64,000 nt of DNA, from contig NZ_CP053562.1 of the NCBI RefSeq assembly GCF_002085925.2, positions 2,741,501 to 2,805,500 on the forward strand, given 5' to 3'. Below the pieces are notes generated by a model. It was given only the letters and a program-made list of their open reading frames with translations. It ran no database searches and was not told the DNA's origin. The stretch comes from Thioclava electrotropha (lineage in GTDB: Bacteria > Pseudomonadota > Alphaproteobacteria > Rhodobacterales > Rhodobacteraceae). Position 1 is the stretch's first letter, and the number at the start of each line of letters is the position of its first letter. Shown here piece by piece: positions 36,957 to 46,108 of this stretch. Made by a program: the position numbers and the translations under genes.

Positions 36957-37858
36957 GAGGCGTCCTCCACCAACCACGCGCAGAGCTCGGGGAAGTCGAT
37001 GCCGCAATGCGCGGCCTGTTCGGGCGAAAGCGAGGTCGGCGTCATGCCCGGCTGGGTGTTGGTCTCCAGCAGCACGAGACCGGCGAGCCCCCTGCCCTCG
37101 TCCCAGCGGAAATCGGTGCGCGAGAGCCCCCGGCAGCCCAGCACCTGATGCGCGCGGACCGCGTAATCGAGGCAGGCTTCGGTGATCTCGACGGGGATTT
37201 CGGCGGGCAGAACGTGGCGCGAGCCGCCGGGGCGGTATTTCGCGTCATAGTCGTACCAGCCCTCGGTGATGATCTCGGTCACGCAGAGCGCGCGATCGCC
37301 CATCACGGAAACAGTCAGCTCACGGCCCGGGGCGTAGGTCTCGACCATCACCTCTTCGGGCATCTCGGCCGACAGCTGCGGCGGGGAGTTCGCGCCGTCC
37401 ATCACCAGATAGACGCCGACCGAGGAGCCCTCGTTATTCGGCTTCACGACATAAGGCGCCGGCAGCACATGGCGCGCCATCACGTCGTCCTTGGTCGCGA
37501 TCACGGATTGCACGATGGGCAGGTTCGCCGCGGCATAGGCCTGCTTGGCGCGCGCCTTGTCCATCGCCAGCGCCGAGGCCAGCACACCGGAATGGGTATA
37601 GGAGATACGGAGCCATTCGAGCATGCCCTGAACGCAGCCATCCTCGCCCCAGCGACCATGCAAAGCATTGAAAACGCAGTCAGGCGCGGCATCGCTCAGC
37701 CGTTGCGGAAGATCCTCTCCCGCGTCGATCTCGATCACTTCGAAACCCGCCGTGCGCAACGCCTTGGCGCATTCGCGCCCCGAGGACAGAGACACCTCCC
37801 GCTCAGCAGAAGGGCCGCCCAGAAGAACCGCCACACGGTGGGATGCCCTGCTCGACAT
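36944..37858 (-). CDS. ddl: D-alanine--D-alanine ligase
   Basis: ATP-grasp enzyme of 304 residues that makes the D-Ala-D-Ala dipeptide of peptidoglycan. [19 protein letters not shown] is the N-terminal substrate loop, [17 protein letters not shown] and [18 protein letters not shown] segments form the ATP-grasp, and [29 protein letters not shown] carry the metal-binding Asp, Glu and Asn. Between murB and ftsQ in the dcw cluster. Confidence 0.95.
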   Translation of the reverse strand: MSSRASHRVAVLLGGPSAEREVSLSSGRECAKALRTAGFEVIEIDAGEDLPQRLSDAAPDCVFNALHGRWGEDGCVQGMLEWLRISYTHSGVLASALAMDKARAKQAYAAANLPIVQSVIATKDDVMARHVLPAPYVVKPNNEGSSVGVYLVMDGANSPPQLSAEMPEEVMVETYAPGRELTVSVMGDRALCVTEIITEGWYDYDAKYRPGGSRHVLPAEIPVEITEACLDYAVRAHQVLGCRGLSRTDFRWDEGRGLAGLVLLETNTQPGMTPTSLSPEQAAHCGIDFPELCAWLVEDASCGR

Positions 37859-37924
37859 ACCCGCTACTTTCGCCTCATGCGGGGGTTGACCCCCGTCCGG
37901 TAATTGCGTTGCAGGGTGGAGGTC

Positions 37925-38856
37925 TTACGCCTCGAATTCTCCTACACGCATGATTTCCCACTCTAGCGAAATTCCGCTCGATTGCACAACCTTTTTGCGC
38001 ACCTCTTCCCCGAGATTTTCGAGATCGGCCGCGGTCGCCCCGCCAGTGTTGATCATAAAGTTGCTGTGTTTTTCCGACATTTGCGCGCCACCGATGCGCG
38101 CGCCGCGCATTCCGGCATCGTCGATGATCTTCCACGCCTTCAGCTCATGCGTGTCATCGGCCCGCCCCGTCGAAGAGAAACCGGCAGGATTGCGGAAGGT
38201 CGATCCAGCGGTGCGGTCCTTCGTGGGTTGGGTCGCATCGCGCTTGGCCAGTTGCTCAGCCATATGTGCCTCGAGTGCCACGGGGTCACCGGCCTCTGCG
38301 CGGAACGTCGCGCTGGTCAGCACCCAGCCTTCGGGCAGATCGCTCTGGCGGTAGGCGAAGTTCAGATCCTCGGGCGTGAGCTTGACCCGCTCCCCTGCCC
38401 GCGTGATCGCGCGCGCTTCGATCAGGTGATCGGCGACGTAAGAGCCATAGCAGCCCGCATTCATCCGCACCGCCCCGCCGATCGCGCCAGGAATGGTGCG
38501 CAGGAAGGTCAGGTCGAGCCCCGCCTGCGCGGCCTTGCGCGCGACATGGGCATCCAGCGCCGCAGCGCCCGCGGTGACTGTTCCGCCCTCGCATTCGATC
38601 GAGTTGAAGCCCCGCCCCATCCGGATCACCACCGCCCGCAGCCCCCATCGCGCACGATCAGGTTCGAGCCCACGCCCATCGGGAAGACCGCGATCTCTTC
38701 GGGCAGGCCTTTAAGGAACTCTGCGAGGTCATCCTCGTCGGCAGGCTGGAACAGCCAGTCCGCCGGGCCGCCCACGCGCAGCCAGGTCAGCGAGTCGAGC
38801 GGACGGTTCGGCGTCAGCGCGCCGCGCGGGGTATAGGTCGAAGGACAATCAGTCAT
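37925..38856 (-). pseudogene. murB: UDP-N-acetylenolpyruvoylglucosamine reductase MurB, with frameshift
   Basis: FAD enzyme making UDP-MurNAc. The start at ATG 38856 reads [48 protein letters not shown] to [10 protein letters not shown], then hits a stop. The remainder ([73 protein letters not shown]) is in the next frame. Adding one G to the G5 run (C5 at 38642-38646 on the plus strand) restores [12 protein letters not shown] and a 310-residue MurB. The shift falls exactly in a homopolymer and the gene is essential, so a base-calling error is the likely cause. Confidence 0.9.
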
Positions 38857-38904
38857 GGCGCATCTCGTAGCCGCGCACGCAGGGCGAGGCAAGCGATCGC
38901 AATC

Positions 38905-39156
38905 TCATTCAGCGGGGTCACGCGTACCCCGCAGCGCACGGACCAGAAAAATGACCGGCCAGCGCAGCACTGACATGCCGCCCGCCAGCACCAGCAGCCC
39001 CATGATCGGGCCGTTCTGATAGGTCACCCAGCCCACCAGCGGCACGCCGACCGCGATCAGCCCCCACGCGCCCGGCCAGTGGAACCGCCTCGGTCCCATC
39101 GCGATCAGCGTGGCAACAAGCGCCCAGACACAGGCAAGAACGAGCGAGACGGTCAT
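38905..39156 (-). CDS. DUF2484 membrane protein
   Basis: Small protein of 83 residues with three hydrophobic segments (VSLVLACVWALVATLIAM, GLIAVGVPLVGWV, MGLLVLAGGMSVL). It matches DUF2484, a family found beside murB/murC in Rhodobacteraceae dcw clusters. Function unknown; its position suggests a link to envelope synthesis. Its ATG overlaps the stop of the upstream APC permease gene by 4 nt. Confidence 0.8.
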   Translation of the reverse strand: MTVSLVLACVWALVATLIAMGPRRFHWPGAWGLIAVGVPLVGWVTYQNGPIMGLLVLAGGMSVLRWPVIFLVRALRGTRDPAE

Positions 39157-40343
39157 GAGAAACCTCCCAGGGCTGCGATCAGGGCCGCTCCGGCGACCAA
39201 TGCGCCCACGACCGGAACGGCCATAGGCACCTTGAACGGCGCATAGTCAGACCGGCTTTTCAGCGCGACAAGCGACAGGTTAACGAGAAGGAAGACGCCC
39301 AGGAGCACCTTCGAAGTGATACCGGCCAATTGCTCGACCGGGGCAGCGAGCGCAAGCGCAATCATCCCCATACCGCAAAGAAGAGTCGCCAGCACCGGCG
39401 TGCCAAAGCGCGGATGCGCCTGATGAAAAACGGACAGCGCGGGACTGCGGCGGCCAAGACCGAACAGCACGCGCGCCGCCATCACCACCTGCGCAAGCAC
39501 CCCGTTCAGCGCCGCCGCCACCGCGATCGCGGCGAGGATGCCCGGCCCGTGCCCCGCCGATTGCCAGACCAGTGCCAACGGCTGCTCGGAGCGGGCGAGA
39601 TCGGCCAGCGGCACCGCCCGCACGGCAGCGTAGCTTACGGTCAGATAGAGGATGGCGGTGATCGCGAGCGCGGCGAGGATCGCGCGCGGCATGTCGCGGA
39701 TCGGGTCGCGCATCTCCTCGGACATGTTCACCATGTCCTCGAAACCGATGAAGGCGAAGAAAGCGAGCGACGCGGCGGCCGCGATCCCGGCCCAATGCGG
39801 CGCGGGCAGCGGCGTGAGATCGGGGCTTGGATCGGTCGAAAGCCCCGCCCAGATCACCAGCGCGAGCCCGACCACCTCGACCAGCGTCAGCGCCACGGCG
39901 AGCCCCACGGATTCCAGCACGCCGAGGCAGGCCACGCCGATCAGCACCAGCCCAAAGGCGATCATCACGCCCTCGACCGGTAACGGCACCAGCAGTGTCA
40001 GATAGCCAGCCCCACCACGCAGCACCGCCGCCGCCGACACCGTACCCGCGACCACGATACCCAGCCCCACGATCAGCGCCAGCGCATGGCTGCGCAGCCC
40101 TTCCTCGACAAAGGCGGCCTCTCCGGCAGCTTCGGGGATGCGCGAGGACAATTCGGCATAGGACAGCGCGGAGGGTGCCGCGATCAACCCTGCCAGCACG
40201 AAGGCCAGAGGCGCCCAGATCCCGGCCTGCGCGGCGACCGCGCCGACCAGCACATAGATACCCGCGCCCACCATGACGCCGACCCCGTAGCCGGTCATCA
40301 GCCACGGACCCAATCGGCGTTTCAGATGCGTCTCGTCACGCAT
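39153..40343 (-). CDS. APC family amino-acid permease
   Basis: Membrane transporter of 396 residues with about twelve hydrophobic segments. The APC signature is at the N-terminus (LGPWLMTGYGVGVMVGAGIYVLVGAVAAQAG), with FIGFEDMVNMSEEMRDPIRDMPRAIL in the TM6 region and LVNLSLVALKSR near the end. It probably moves amino acids or polyamines; the substrate is unknown. It sits inside the dcw cluster between murC (85 bp upstream) and DUF2484 (4-nt overlap), so it appears co-transcribed with murein genes. ATG 40343 chosen; GTG 40364 is an alternative. Confidence 0.87.
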   Translation of the reverse strand: MRDETHLKRRLGPWLMTGYGVGVMVGAGIYVLVGAVAAQAGIWAPLAFVLAGLIAAPSALSYAELSSRIPEAAGEAAFVEEGLRSHALALIVGLGIVVAGTVSAAAVLRGGAGYLTLLVPLPVEGVMIAFGLVLIGVACLGVLESVGLAVALTLVEVVGLALVIWAGLSTDPSPDLTPLPAPHWAGIAAAASLAFFAFIGFEDMVNMSEEMRDPIRDMPRAILAALAITAILYLTVSYAAVRAVPLADLARSEQPLALVWQSAGHGPGILAAIAVAAALNGVLAQVVMAARVLFGLGRRSPALSVFHQAHPRFGTPVLATLLCGMGMIALALAAPVEQLAGITSKVLLGVFLLVNLSLVALKSRSDYAPFKVPMAVPVVGALVAGAALIAALGGFS

Positions 40344-40427
40344 GACGCGGCCCTTCTTGCCCACATGAGACGACGTGGCAGCGCCGCAAACCTTCTTGAT
40401 GTCGTGCCAGGTCGCCCCGGCGCCTGC

Positions 40428-41837
40428 TCAGCCCCCCAGCTTCGCAGGCAGGTTGTTCGCCCAGGTCGAGATCGTCCCCGCCCCGAGGCAGACGACGATA
40501 TCGCCGGGACGCGCCTGTTCACGCACCAGCCGAGCCAGATCATCTTCCGACAAAATGGCACGAGCATGACGGTGACCATGCGCGATCAGCCCGGCGACCA
40601 GATCGTCGCGCGTCGCCCCCTCGATCGGCTCCTCGCCCGCCGAGAAGACCTCGGCGATGGCGACGACGTCAGCCTCGTTGAAACAGGTGCAGAAATCGTC
40701 GAACAGCGAATGCAGGCGCGAATAGCGGTGCGGCTGGTGGACCGCGATCACACGCGCTCCGGGCTTCACCGCCTGACGCGCCGCTTTCAGCACGGCGGCG
40801 ATCTCGACCGGATGGTGGCCGTAATCGTCGATGATCGTGACCCCGCCGAGAACGTCGCCGACCTTGGTGAAGCGCCGGTTCACGCCGCCGAAGCTCGCGA
40901 GAGCTTCCTTGATCTCGCCCATCTTCATCCCGAGATGGCGCGCCACCGCGACGGCGGCCAGCGCGTTCGAGACGTTATGATCGCCCGGCATCGGCAGGGT
41001 GCAGCCCTCGATCATGGGCTTGCCCTCTTCACCCTGCAGCGCGATGTCGAAATGCGCGACGCCCGCATCGTAATGCAGGTTGATCGCACGGATATCGGCC
41101 TGCGCGTTGAAGCCGAAAGTCACGACGCGGCGGTCGTTGAGCTTGCCGACCAGCGTCTGCACCTCCGGGTGATCGGTGCAGCAGACAGCCAACCCGTAGA
41201 ACGGGATGTTCGAGACGAAATCGTAAAACCCTTTGCGCAGCGCGTCGAAAGAGCCCCAATGCTCCATATGCTCAGGGTCGATATTGGTCACGATGGCGAT
41301 CGTCGCGGGCAGACGATTGAAGGAGCCGTCGCTCTCGTCGGCCTCCACCACCATCCACTCGCCCGCGCCTGCGCGCGCGTTCGAGCCATAGGCGTGGATG
41401 ATCCCGCCATTGATCACGGTTGGGTCGAAATTGCCCTTGTCGAGTAGCGTCGCGACCATCGTCGTGGTCGTGGTCTTGCCGTGGGTGCCGCCGATCGCGA
41501 TGTTCGATTTCAGGCGCATCAGCTCGGCCAGCATCTCGGCGCGGCGCACGACCGGAAGACCACGGCGGCGCGCTTCTTCCAGCTCGGGATTGCCCGGCTT
41601 GATCGCGGTGGAGATCACCACCACGCCCGCTTCACCGATATTCTCGGCGCGCTGGCCTTCGAAGATGGTCGCGCCCAGTGTCGCCAGACGGTCGGTGATC
41701 TTCGAGGATTTCGCATCCGAGCCCTGAACCGTGAACCCTTGGGTCATCAGCACTTCGGCGATGCCGGACATGCCGATCCCGCCGATACCGACGAAATGGA
41801 TGGGGCCGAGTTCTCCGGGCAGTTTGGTCGCGTTCAT
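40428..41837 (-). CDS. murC: UDP-N-acetylmuramate--L-alanine ligase MurC
   Basis: Mur ligase of 469 residues that adds L-Ala to UDP-MurNAc. The N-terminal Rossmann domain has [17 protein letters not shown], the central domain has the ATP loop GGTHGKTTT (116-124) and [11 protein letters not shown], and the C-terminal domain has [14 protein letters not shown] and HQPHRYSRL. The ATG overlaps the murG stop by 4 nt, with AGGAAGA upstream. Confidence 0.96.
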   Translation of the reverse strand: MNATKLPGELGPIHFVGIGGIGMSGIAEVLMTQGFTVQGSDAKSSKITDRLATLGATIFEGQRAENIGEAGVVVISTAIKPGNPELEEARRRGLPVVRRAEMLAELMRLKSNIAIGGTHGKTTTTTMVATLLDKGNFDPTVINGGIIHAYGSNARAGAGEWMVVEADESDGSFNRLPATIAIVTNIDPEHMEHWGSFDALRKGFYDFVSNIPFYGLAVCCTDHPEVQTLVGKLNDRRVVTFGFNAQADIRAINLHYDAGVAHFDIALQGEEGKPMIEGCTLPMPGDHNVSNALAAVAVARHLGMKMGEIKEALASFGGVNRRFTKVGDVLGGVTIIDDYGHHPVEIAAVLKAARQAVKPGARVIAVHQPHRYSRLHSLFDDFCTCFNEADVVAIAEVFSAGEEPIEGATRDDLVAGLIAHGHRHARAILSEDDLARLVREQARPGDIVVCLGAGTISTWANNLPAKLGG

Positions 41838-42937
41838 TGAGTTCTTCCTGCTAGGTCTTCGACGAGGGCGACGAGCCGCTCGGTGGCGTCCGGCACCCCG
41901 TAGGAAAGGGCCGCGCGCGACATCTGCAGCGCGCCCTCGGGGTTGTCCAGCACCAGTGAAATTTGATCCGCGAGGCTCTCCGTCGAGAGCTGGCTTTCGG
42001 GGATGGTGATCGCGCCGCCGGTCTTCGCAAGACCGCGCGCATTGGCCGCTTGGTGATCGCCAGCGGCGGCGGCATAGGGGATCAGGATCGCGGGCCGTCC
42101 GATGACGGAGATATCCGCGATCGACGACGCACCGGCGCGCGAGATCACCAGCTGGCATTCGCTGAGACGGCGCGGCACGTCGTTGAAGAAGGGTTCGACC
42201 TCGGCTGTGATGCCCGCCGCCTCATAGGCGGCGATCACCCGGTCGAGGTCTTCGGGGCGCGCCTGATGGGAGACGCGCAGATTGGCGCGGGCGGCTTCCG
42301 GAAGACTCGCCATCGCCGCCGGAACCGTGTCCGACAGGATGCGCGCGCCCTGCGAGCCGCCGATCACGAGGACCGACATCGGGTAGTCGCCCGGCGGGAT
42401 ATAGGCCGCGCCCGCCCGCTCCAGCACGGCAGCCCGCACCGGATTGCCCGTATGCTCGCCCTGCACGCCCTCGGGCAGATCGGTCGGCCAGGTGCCGCAG
42501 GCGAAGCGGTTCACCTTCTTGGCGAAGATGCGGTTCACCTTGCCCATGATGCCGTTCTGTTCGTGAATGGCGCGGGGAATACCCAGAGCGACCGCAGAAG
42601 ACAGCGCCGGGATCGTCGGATAACCGCCGAAGCCCACCACCACGGTTGGCTTGTCCGACAGGTTCTTGCGGATGGCAGAGGCCACGCCGCCCGCGATCTT
42701 GAACGGCACGCCCAGCTTGCCGAGTGCGCCACCGCGCGCGAACGTCGCCGAGGCGATCTGTTCGACCGTCACCGTATGGGGAAAGCCGCCCGCATAGCGC
42801 GCCCCGCGCGCATCCGTGGACAGCTTGACGCGCCAGCCCCGGCGCACCATCGCCTCGGCCAGCGCCTGTGCGGGGAACATATGCCCGCCGGTGCCGCCAG
42901 CGGCGATCAGCAGTAGCGGGGTCGTGTCCTTGGCCAT
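41834..42937 (-). CDS. murG: Undecaprenyl-PP-MurNAc-pentapeptide GlcNAc transferase MurG
   Basis: Peripheral-membrane GT28 glycosyltransferase of 367 residues that converts lipid I to lipid [12 protein letters not shown] (14-23) is the N-terminal G-loop, [18 protein letters not shown] and [15 protein letters not shown] are the family segments, and [23 protein letters not shown] is the UDP-GlcNAc site with a conserved Glu replaced by Asp (SSIAD). Overlaps murC and follows ftsW closely. Confidence 0.95.
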   Translation of the reverse strand: MAKDTTPLLLIAAGGTGGHMFPAQALAEAMVRRGWRVKLSTDARGARYAGGFPHTVTVEQIASATFARGGALGKLGVPFKIAGGVASAIRKNLSDKPTVVVGFGGYPTIPALSSAVALGIPRAIHEQNGIMGKVNRIFAKKVNRFACGTWPTDLPEGVQGEHTGNPVRAAVLERAGAAYIPPGDYPMSVLVIGGSQGARILSDTVPAAMASLPEAARANLRVSHQARPEDLDRVIAAYEAAGITAEVEPFFNDVPRRLSECQLVISRAGASSIADISVIGRPAILIPYAAAAGDHQAANARGLAKTGGAITIPESQLSTESLADQISLVLDNPEGALQMSRAALSYGVPDATERLVALVEDLAGRTQ

Positions 42938-42955
42938 GTCCCCCTCCTGAGGGTT

Positions 42956-44122
42956 TTAGCGACCGCGTCGGGCGAGAATATCCGAAATCTGTCCCTGCGG
43001 CCGGGTCCGAGTCAGCGCGAGCAACATACCCACCGCAATCCCCGAAGCAATGACCGAAGAGCCCCCGTAGCTGACGAACGGCAAAGTCATGCCTTTCGCG
43101 GGCAGAAGGCGCACCGCGACGCCCATATTGATGATCGCCTGAACGCCGAAGGCGCAGGCCAGACCGGAGCCCGCGAGCCGGGTGAAGGGATCGCGCTCGC
43201 GCATCAGGCGCAGCAGCGACCGGATCACCACGGTCGCATAAAGCGCGATGATCACGAGGACGAGGATCAGGCCGTATTCTTCGGCCGCGACGGCGATGAT
43301 GAAGTCGGTATGCGCATCGGGCAGCGACCACTTTACCGAGCCCTGCCCCACGCCGACGCCGAAGAAGCCGCCCTCTTGGATCGCGTTCGTCGCGTAGCCG
43401 ATCTGGGTGCGCGGATCGACATCCGTCGACAGGAAGCCGTTGATCCGGCGCGCGAAGTGTTCCGAGAAGTTATAGGCGAAGAAGCCGCCCGCCACGGTCA
43501 GCGCCCCGATCCCTGTCAGCAGCGCAATCGGCGCGCCCGAGATGAAATACATCACCGACCATGCGAACAGCACCAGCGAGGCCTGCCCGAAATCGGGTTG
43601 CAAGGCGAGCGCCACCACGATGATGACCATCAGAAGGAAGGAATAGAGCCGCCCCTTCGGGCCCCCGACGTCATGGGCTGCGGCCATGAACCAGCCGGAG
43701 ATGATGACGAAACCGGGCTTGAGGAATTCGGACGGCTGGATCGATGCGAAGCCGAAGGAATACCACCGCACCGCGCCCTTGCCGAAATCGGTGCCCAGCA
43801 CCGGCAGCAGCATCACCGCGACGAAGGCGCCGACGAAGCCGATCACGCCCAGCCTGCGCACCTGTTTCGGGTCGAGCATCGAGATGCCCAGCATCACGCC
43901 CAGCGCCACCACCCCGAAGAAGGCCTGACGTTTGACGTAATAGAAAGGCTCGAGACCGTTGCGCTCTGCCAGCGGTACCGAGGCGGCGAGCCCCAGCAAC
44001 ATGCCAAGGCCGAACAACGCCAAAACGGCGCCGAGCGCCCATTTGTCGATCGTGCGCCACCATTTCGGTAAGACGGGTTCACCGGCCCGCACGGGGACGG
44101 TGCCGAATGCCATTTCTGTCAT
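42956..44122 (-). CDS. ftsW: Peptidoglycan polymerase/lipid II-handling protein FtsW
   Basis: SEDS-family membrane protein of 388 residues with about ten helices, polymerising septal glycan with its PBP partner. Conserved SEDS segments include WYSFGFASIQPSEFLKPGFVIISGWFMA, LLMVIIVVALALQPDFGQASLV, the loop GFFGVGVGQGSVKWSLPDAHTDFIIAVAAEEYGLI with its essential Asp, and GMTLPFVSYGGSSVIASGIAVGMLLALTR. It is the first recognised gene of the long minus-strand dcw array. Confidence 0.95.
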   Translation of the reverse strand: MTEMAFGTVPVRAGEPVLPKWWRTIDKWALGAVLALFGLGMLLGLAASVPLAERNGLEPFYYVKRQAFFGVVALGVMLGISMLDPKQVRRLGVIGFVGAFVAVMLLPVLGTDFGKGAVRWYSFGFASIQPSEFLKPGFVIISGWFMAAAHDVGGPKGRLYSFLLMVIIVVALALQPDFGQASLVLFAWSVMYFISGAPIALLTGIGALTVAGGFFAYNFSEHFARRINGFLSTDVDPRTQIGYATNAIQEGGFFGVGVGQGSVKWSLPDAHTDFIIAVAAEEYGLILVLVIIALYATVVIRSLLRLMRERDPFTRLAGSGLACAFGVQAIINMGVAVRLLPAKGMTLPFVSYGGSSVIASGIAVGMLLALTRTRPQGQISDILARRGR

Positions 44123-44272
44123 GGGCTATACTGCCGTTGCTGCCTCGAATACGCCCGTTTTCCGGGTCTGATCGGAATCGTAGCCCAAAAGCTTTGAGAT
44201 GACTAGGAAAATTCCGAAGAAGCGCGATCACTCGGCGATGATCGGCAAGGGCGCGCGCAATTCCCCCTACCC

Positions 44273-45511
44273 TCAGGCCAAGCCAAGCGCTGCAAGGATT
44301 TCGGGGAGTTTCTTTTTGACCTTGAAGAACCCGGCTGTGGCATGGGGCCAGATCACGCGATCCCACTCCCGCGTCAGCTCGCATGACGCGATGTCGCGCC
44401 CGCCCAGCGCCGCCTCCGCGCGCTCGCGCCAATCACCGAGCGGTCCTGTCGGAATGTAAGGCGTGACGATCTGCTGCACGCCGAGGCTTTGCGCCCAATC
44501 GACCAGCGCTGAGGGGTCAGCGGCCTTCAGGCGCGGCACGTTTGCGCTGCGCAAACGCTCAGCGGCATCGGCGAGCGCATCCCGCTCGAACCTCGCGACA
44601 TGCGGCGCCACCTCGCGCGGCGAGCGCAGGTGGCTGGCGCTGAGGATCGCGGTCCCGCGCAGATCGAACGCGCTCAGATCGAAATCCTCGACGCGGCAAT
44701 CTTCCTCGGTGATCAGAAGCGCCGTGGGCAGCCCCGGCTGCGGGGCGCGCGGCGCGCGCAATGGCGCAACCGGGGGCAGCCCCTCGGGCTCTTCTGCCTC
44801 CAGCCCCTCGCTCACCTCCGCCAATTGCGCGGGATCGGGCGCGAACCTGCCGCCTGAATAGCGCGCGATATTTCCGGCCTCGGCGGCATAGAACTTGCCC
44901 CGCGTATGCAGCCCCGCCACCCAGCGCCAACTGAGCGTGTTCGAGGCCGGATCGCCGTCGAGCAAGTGGCGATAGAAGAAATCCGCTCCAATCCGCCACG
45001 GCAGCCGCAGGGTGAAAATCCAGATCGAGGCGAACCACATCCGGGCGTGATTGTGCAGATAGCCGGTCTCGCGCAGCTCGCGCGCCCACGCGTCGAAACA
45101 GGCGATCCCGCTGCGGCCCACCTCGGCCTCGGCCACGCGCGCCGACAGATCGGGGGCGTCGTCGAGCGCAGCGAGGTCTTGCGCCAATCCGTCCCGATAG
45201 CGCGCCCAGACATTGGGGCGATGCTCCAGCCAGCCCTTGAAATAGCCCCGCCAGAGCACCTCCTGCACGAATTTCTCCGCAGCCTCCGGCCCATGCGCGT
45301 CAAGTGCCCGCGCCACCGCCTCACGCTCCAGCACAAGACGCCGCCGCAGATACGGCGACAGTTGCGAGACATCCCTGTGCCGTCCCGCTCCGTGATCGAA
45401 ATTGCGCCCCTGCGCGTAATCCGCGCCCATCTTTGGGGCGAACCGCGTCAGACGGTCCTCGCCAGCCGCGCGGGTGGCGGCTGGTATTCGCAAAGGCTCG
45501 GCAGCGGTCAC
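44273..45511 (-). CDS. Photolyase/cryptochrome-like FAD-binding protein, apparently domain-permuted
   Basis: Protein of 412 residues. Residues 1 to about 215 resemble the helical FAD domain that is C-terminal in photolyases: GRNFDHGAGRHRDVSQLSPYLRR, FVQEVLWRGYFKGWLEHRP, GYLHNHARMWFASIWIF and DPASNTLSWRWVAGLHTRGKFY. After a Pro/Ala-rich linker, residues 235-412 look like an alpha/beta antenna-type domain (TALLITEEDCRVED, AERLRSANVPRL, DWAQSLGVQQIVTPYIPTGPLGDW, WPHATAGFFKVKKKLPEIL), which is normally N-terminal. GTG 45511 follows GGAAGGAG. DNA repair or light sensing is possible; activity is not established. Confidence 0.72.
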   Translation of the reverse strand: MTAAEPLRIPAATRAAGEDRLTRFAPKMGADYAQGRNFDHGAGRHRDVSQLSPYLRRRLVLEREAVARALDAHGPEAAEKFVQEVLWRGYFKGWLEHRPNVWARYRDGLAQDLAALDDAPDLSARVAEAEVGRSGIACFDAWARELRETGYLHNHARMWFASIWIFTLRLPWRIGADFFYRHLLDGDPASNTLSWRWVAGLHTRGKFYAAEAGNIARYSGGRFAPDPAQLAEVSEGLEAEEPEGLPPVAPLRAPRAPQPGLPTALLITEEDCRVEDFDLSAFDLRGTAILSASHLRSPREVAPHVARFERDALADAAERLRSANVPRLKAADPSALVDWAQSLGVQQIVTPYIPTGPLGDWRERAEAALGGRDIASCELTREWDRVIWPHATAGFFKVKKKLPEILAALGLA

Positions 45512-45564
45512 GGCATCTCCTTCCGGGGCGGGCTACCGAATTACGCCGCCGAGAGGATATGCGA

Positions 45565-45999
45565 TCACTCCGCGCGCTCGAACCGAACCGTTGGATTGCT
45601 CATCAGCGCCTCGAGCGACCCGTCGAACGCGCCCAGCCGCACGAGGCCCGGCGAGTTGGCGAAAGGTTTGTAGAAGATCGCGAGATTGCCCCAAGGCGCA
45701 TAAAGCGTGATGTCGCCAGTCTTCGGCTCGTAGCTGCGCGGCGCGCCGGTCGTGTCGAGCTTGCGCGGCAAATCGGCGATCTTCTCGATGCCGTGGTAGT
45801 CGCGCAAGGTCAGCTCCAGCGGCATGAGCGCCGCGAAATCGCGCCCTGCAGGGGTGTCGTCGAGGGTGGCGGTCAGAACCGCCTCGCCTGCGGTCACGGT
45901 GATCGGGATCATGCTGTCTCCTTTCGTCTCCTGAGCGCAGGCCATGCTGGCTGCGACGCATAGCGCCGCGACGGGTGTCAGAAACTTCGTGACGCTCAT
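45565..45999 (-). CDS. Cyclophilin-like fold secreted protein
   Basis: Protein of 144 residues with a signal peptide (LTPVAALCVAASMACAQ), then a small beta-barrel domain: ITVTAGEAVLTATLDDTPAGRDFAALMPLELTLRDYHGIEKI, GDITLYAPWGNLAIFYKPF and LVRLGAFDGSLEAL. This is the pattern of the cyclophilin-like (Cyclophil_like) family of unknown activity. ATG 45999 is used because it begins the signal peptide; the frame runs to 46080. It follows the alcohol dehydrogenase gene by 110 bp on the same strand. Confidence 0.8.
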   Translation of the reverse strand: MSVTKFLTPVAALCVAASMACAQETKGDSMIPITVTAGEAVLTATLDDTPAGRDFAALMPLELTLRDYHGIEKIADLPRKLDTTGAPRSYEPKTGDITLYAPWGNLAIFYKPFANSPGLVRLGAFDGSLEALMSNPTVRFERAE

Positions 46000-46108
46000 G
46001 GCCGATGCCCTCCTGCTGTCTGGAGACAAATCTAGGCGCGATCGCGCGGGAGGATTACCCCCCCCGCGCAATACTGCCACAGATGAGCGGCACTCATCAG
46101 TCGGCTTT

